Origin: an uncultured Eubacteriales bacterium
GTDB taxonomy: Bacteria > Bacillota > Clostridia > Oscillospirales > Oscillospiraceae
Direction of reading: 5' to 3'
Length of the DNA stretch: 5,642 bases
NCBI GenBank assembly: GCA_900555735.1
Contig: USMI01000129.1
Coordinates: 1-5,642 of the forward strand
The position numbers and the translations under genes are program-made. Under the pieces are notes generated by a model. It had not been told where the DNA came from and searched no databases. It saw only the letters and a list, made by a program, of their open reading frames with translations. Position 1 is the first letter of the stretch. The number at the start of each line of letters is the position of its first letter. This document shows positions 4,799 to 5,642 of the stretch, piece after piece.

Positions 4799-5642
4799 AA
4801 AAGCTTCTTACGCTGCTGCTGGGTCTGGGCCTTGCGCTGTGCCTCAGCGTGGCGGCGTGGGCGGATTACGACTACATCGACCGCTACGACGTGACTGTCA
4901 CCCCAAATACCGATGACGGCAGCCTGAACATCACCGTTTCCCTGACATGGACGGCGCTGGAGTCCCTGCCCTACGGGCAGGAGCTGAAGATCGGCATACC
5001 CAACGGCTCCATCCGGGAGGAAACGGCCCTGACGGACAATATCGAGCGTCTGGCGTTTGACAACAGTTATATGTACGTCTATCTTGACCAGGGATATGAG
5101 GCGGGGGAAACCTTCACCTTTGCCTATTCCTGGGTGCAGGAGTACATGTACACGCTGGAGGGTAATACGGTATCCTACGACTATACCCCCGGCTGGTTTG
5201 ACGAGGCAAAGATCGGTGAAATGACCCTGACGTGGAACGATCCGGCAGGCGTCCCCAACAGCTCTGCCGTTACGGATCATCTCTCCGCCGATGTGACCGC
5301 CACCGATGCGGGTGTGGTGCTCTCGGCCCGGGATATGGGCCACGGCGATACCATGAACATCGTGGTGCAGTATGCCGACTGGCCCACTGTGCTGGATCAG
5401 GCCTACAGCGCCGACAACATGCCTGTTGACTATAACGGCGGCTACTACGACGATTATGACAGCGATTACGGCTACGACGACGGCAGCTTTCTTCTGGTGC
5501 TGGCCGTTTTCGTGGTGATCGTCTTTCTGGTGATCCTCTGGGCCGGAAGCCGGGACGGCTATCGGGGCGGCTTCGGCACCCATTATGTGTTCGTCAACCA
5601 CCTGTGGTACCCCGCCGGGCCGGACGGCAGCGGCAACAAAAA
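4795..5642 (+). CDS. Signal-peptide-bearing single-pass membrane protein, 3' end outside window
   Basis: The frame is open from ATG 4795 to the window end, giving 282 residues with no stop. AAGGAGGAGG (4781-4790) precedes it, and the ATG overlaps the radical SAM stop. Residues 1-23 are a signal peptide (MKK, leucine-rich core, AWA before D24). Residues 24 to about 212 are an exported domain rich in Tyr, Trp, Thr and Asp that looks beta-stranded (repeated short strands such as YDVTVTP, LNITVSLTW, FTFAYSWV, MTLTW) and contains no cysteine. Residues about 213-231 are an acidic Tyr/Asp/Gly stretch. Residues 232-249 are a hydrophobic transmembrane helix (FLLVLAVFVVIVFLVILW) followed by SRDGYRGG, so the visible tail should be cytoplasmic. 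I do not recognise a named family. It may be the substrate or partner of the radical SAM enzyme, which is inference from the overlap. Confidence 0.85.
   Translation, partial: MKKLLTLLLGLGLALCLSVAAWADYDYIDRYDVTVTPNTDDGSLNITVSLTWTALESLPYGQELKIGIPNGSIREETALTDNIERLAFDNSYMYVYLDQGYEAGETFTFAYSWVQEYMYTLEGNTVSYDYTPGWFDEAKIGEMTLTWNDPAGVPNSSAVTDHLSADVTATDAGVVLSARDMGHGDTMNIVVQYADWPTVLDQAYSADNMPVDYNGGYYDDYDSDYGYDDGSFLLVLAVFVVIVFLVILWAGSRDGYRGGFGTHYVFVNHLWYPAGPDGSGNK

Noticed and set aside
4834..4842. Possible lipobox around Cys16 (LALC) in the membrane protein signal peptide
   Set aside because: The residue before Cys is Leu rather than Gly, Ala or Ser, the Cys lies within the hydrophobic core, and a normal AWA cleavage site follows.
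4648..5601. Long minus-strand open frame of 317 codons opposite the end of the radical SAM gene and the membrane protein gene
   Set aside because: It has no ribosome binding site or recognisable motif, and a low-complexity Val/Ile/His-rich composition. The plus strand here has a signal peptide, a transmembrane helix and coupled starts, so this is a GC-driven shadow.
1..5642. tRNA, rRNA, CRISPR array or transposase gene
   Set aside because: I saw no cloverleaf with an anticodon arm, no regularly spaced direct repeats and no transposase motifs on either strand.

Overview
The window looks like chromosomal DNA from a high-GC member of the Bacillota, most likely a gut-type clostridium of the Oscillospiraceae/Ruminococcaceae kind. 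This is inferred from strong AGGAGG-type ribosome binding sites, GC-rich hairpin terminators with U-rich tails, a long-form hibernation-promoting factor, an XdhC-family gene, and extragenic palindromes of a style I associate with such genomes. No database search was possible, so the taxonomy is an inference.

Layout. (1) 1-1041, plus strand: the 3' end of an XdhC-family molybdenum-enzyme maturation gene, then 10 bases later a small P-loop NTPase of the THEP1/NTPase_1 type. The two probably end a longer operon for molybdenum hydroxylase maturation, closed by a bidirectional terminator at 1042-1082. (2) 1085-1987, minus strand: a LysR-type regulator, convergent with that operon, with a clear promoter and a possible T-N11-A operator site. 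(3) 1988-2298, no protein gene: the LysR promoter, a possible opposed promoter that would make only a short RNA, and two stacked hairpin terminators. (4) 2299-2835, minus strand: hpf, the long ribosome hibernation factor, with an extended -10 promoter at 2904-2932. (5) 2836-3418, no protein gene: an AT-rich dyad, a bulged stem-loop, an orphan plus-strand terminator, two different degenerate palindromic repeats side by side, and a promoter with a leader hairpin. (6) 3419-5642, plus strand: a radical SAM protein with a distinctive N-terminal domain and a cysteine-containing C-terminal (SPASM/twitch-like) domain. It overlaps by ATGA a gene for a signal-peptide-bearing, single-pass membrane protein that runs off the window end.

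The most interesting part is the radical SAM and exported membrane protein pair. The 4-base overlap suggests translational coupling, so the two products probably work together. The enzyme could modify the neighbour (for example its tail beyond the window) or an unseen peptide or cofactor; the sequence does not settle which. The other candidates for undescribed biology are two possible small RNAs (about 2080-2232, and a plus-strand RNA ending at 3135) and the paired palindromic elements just upstream of the radical SAM promoter.
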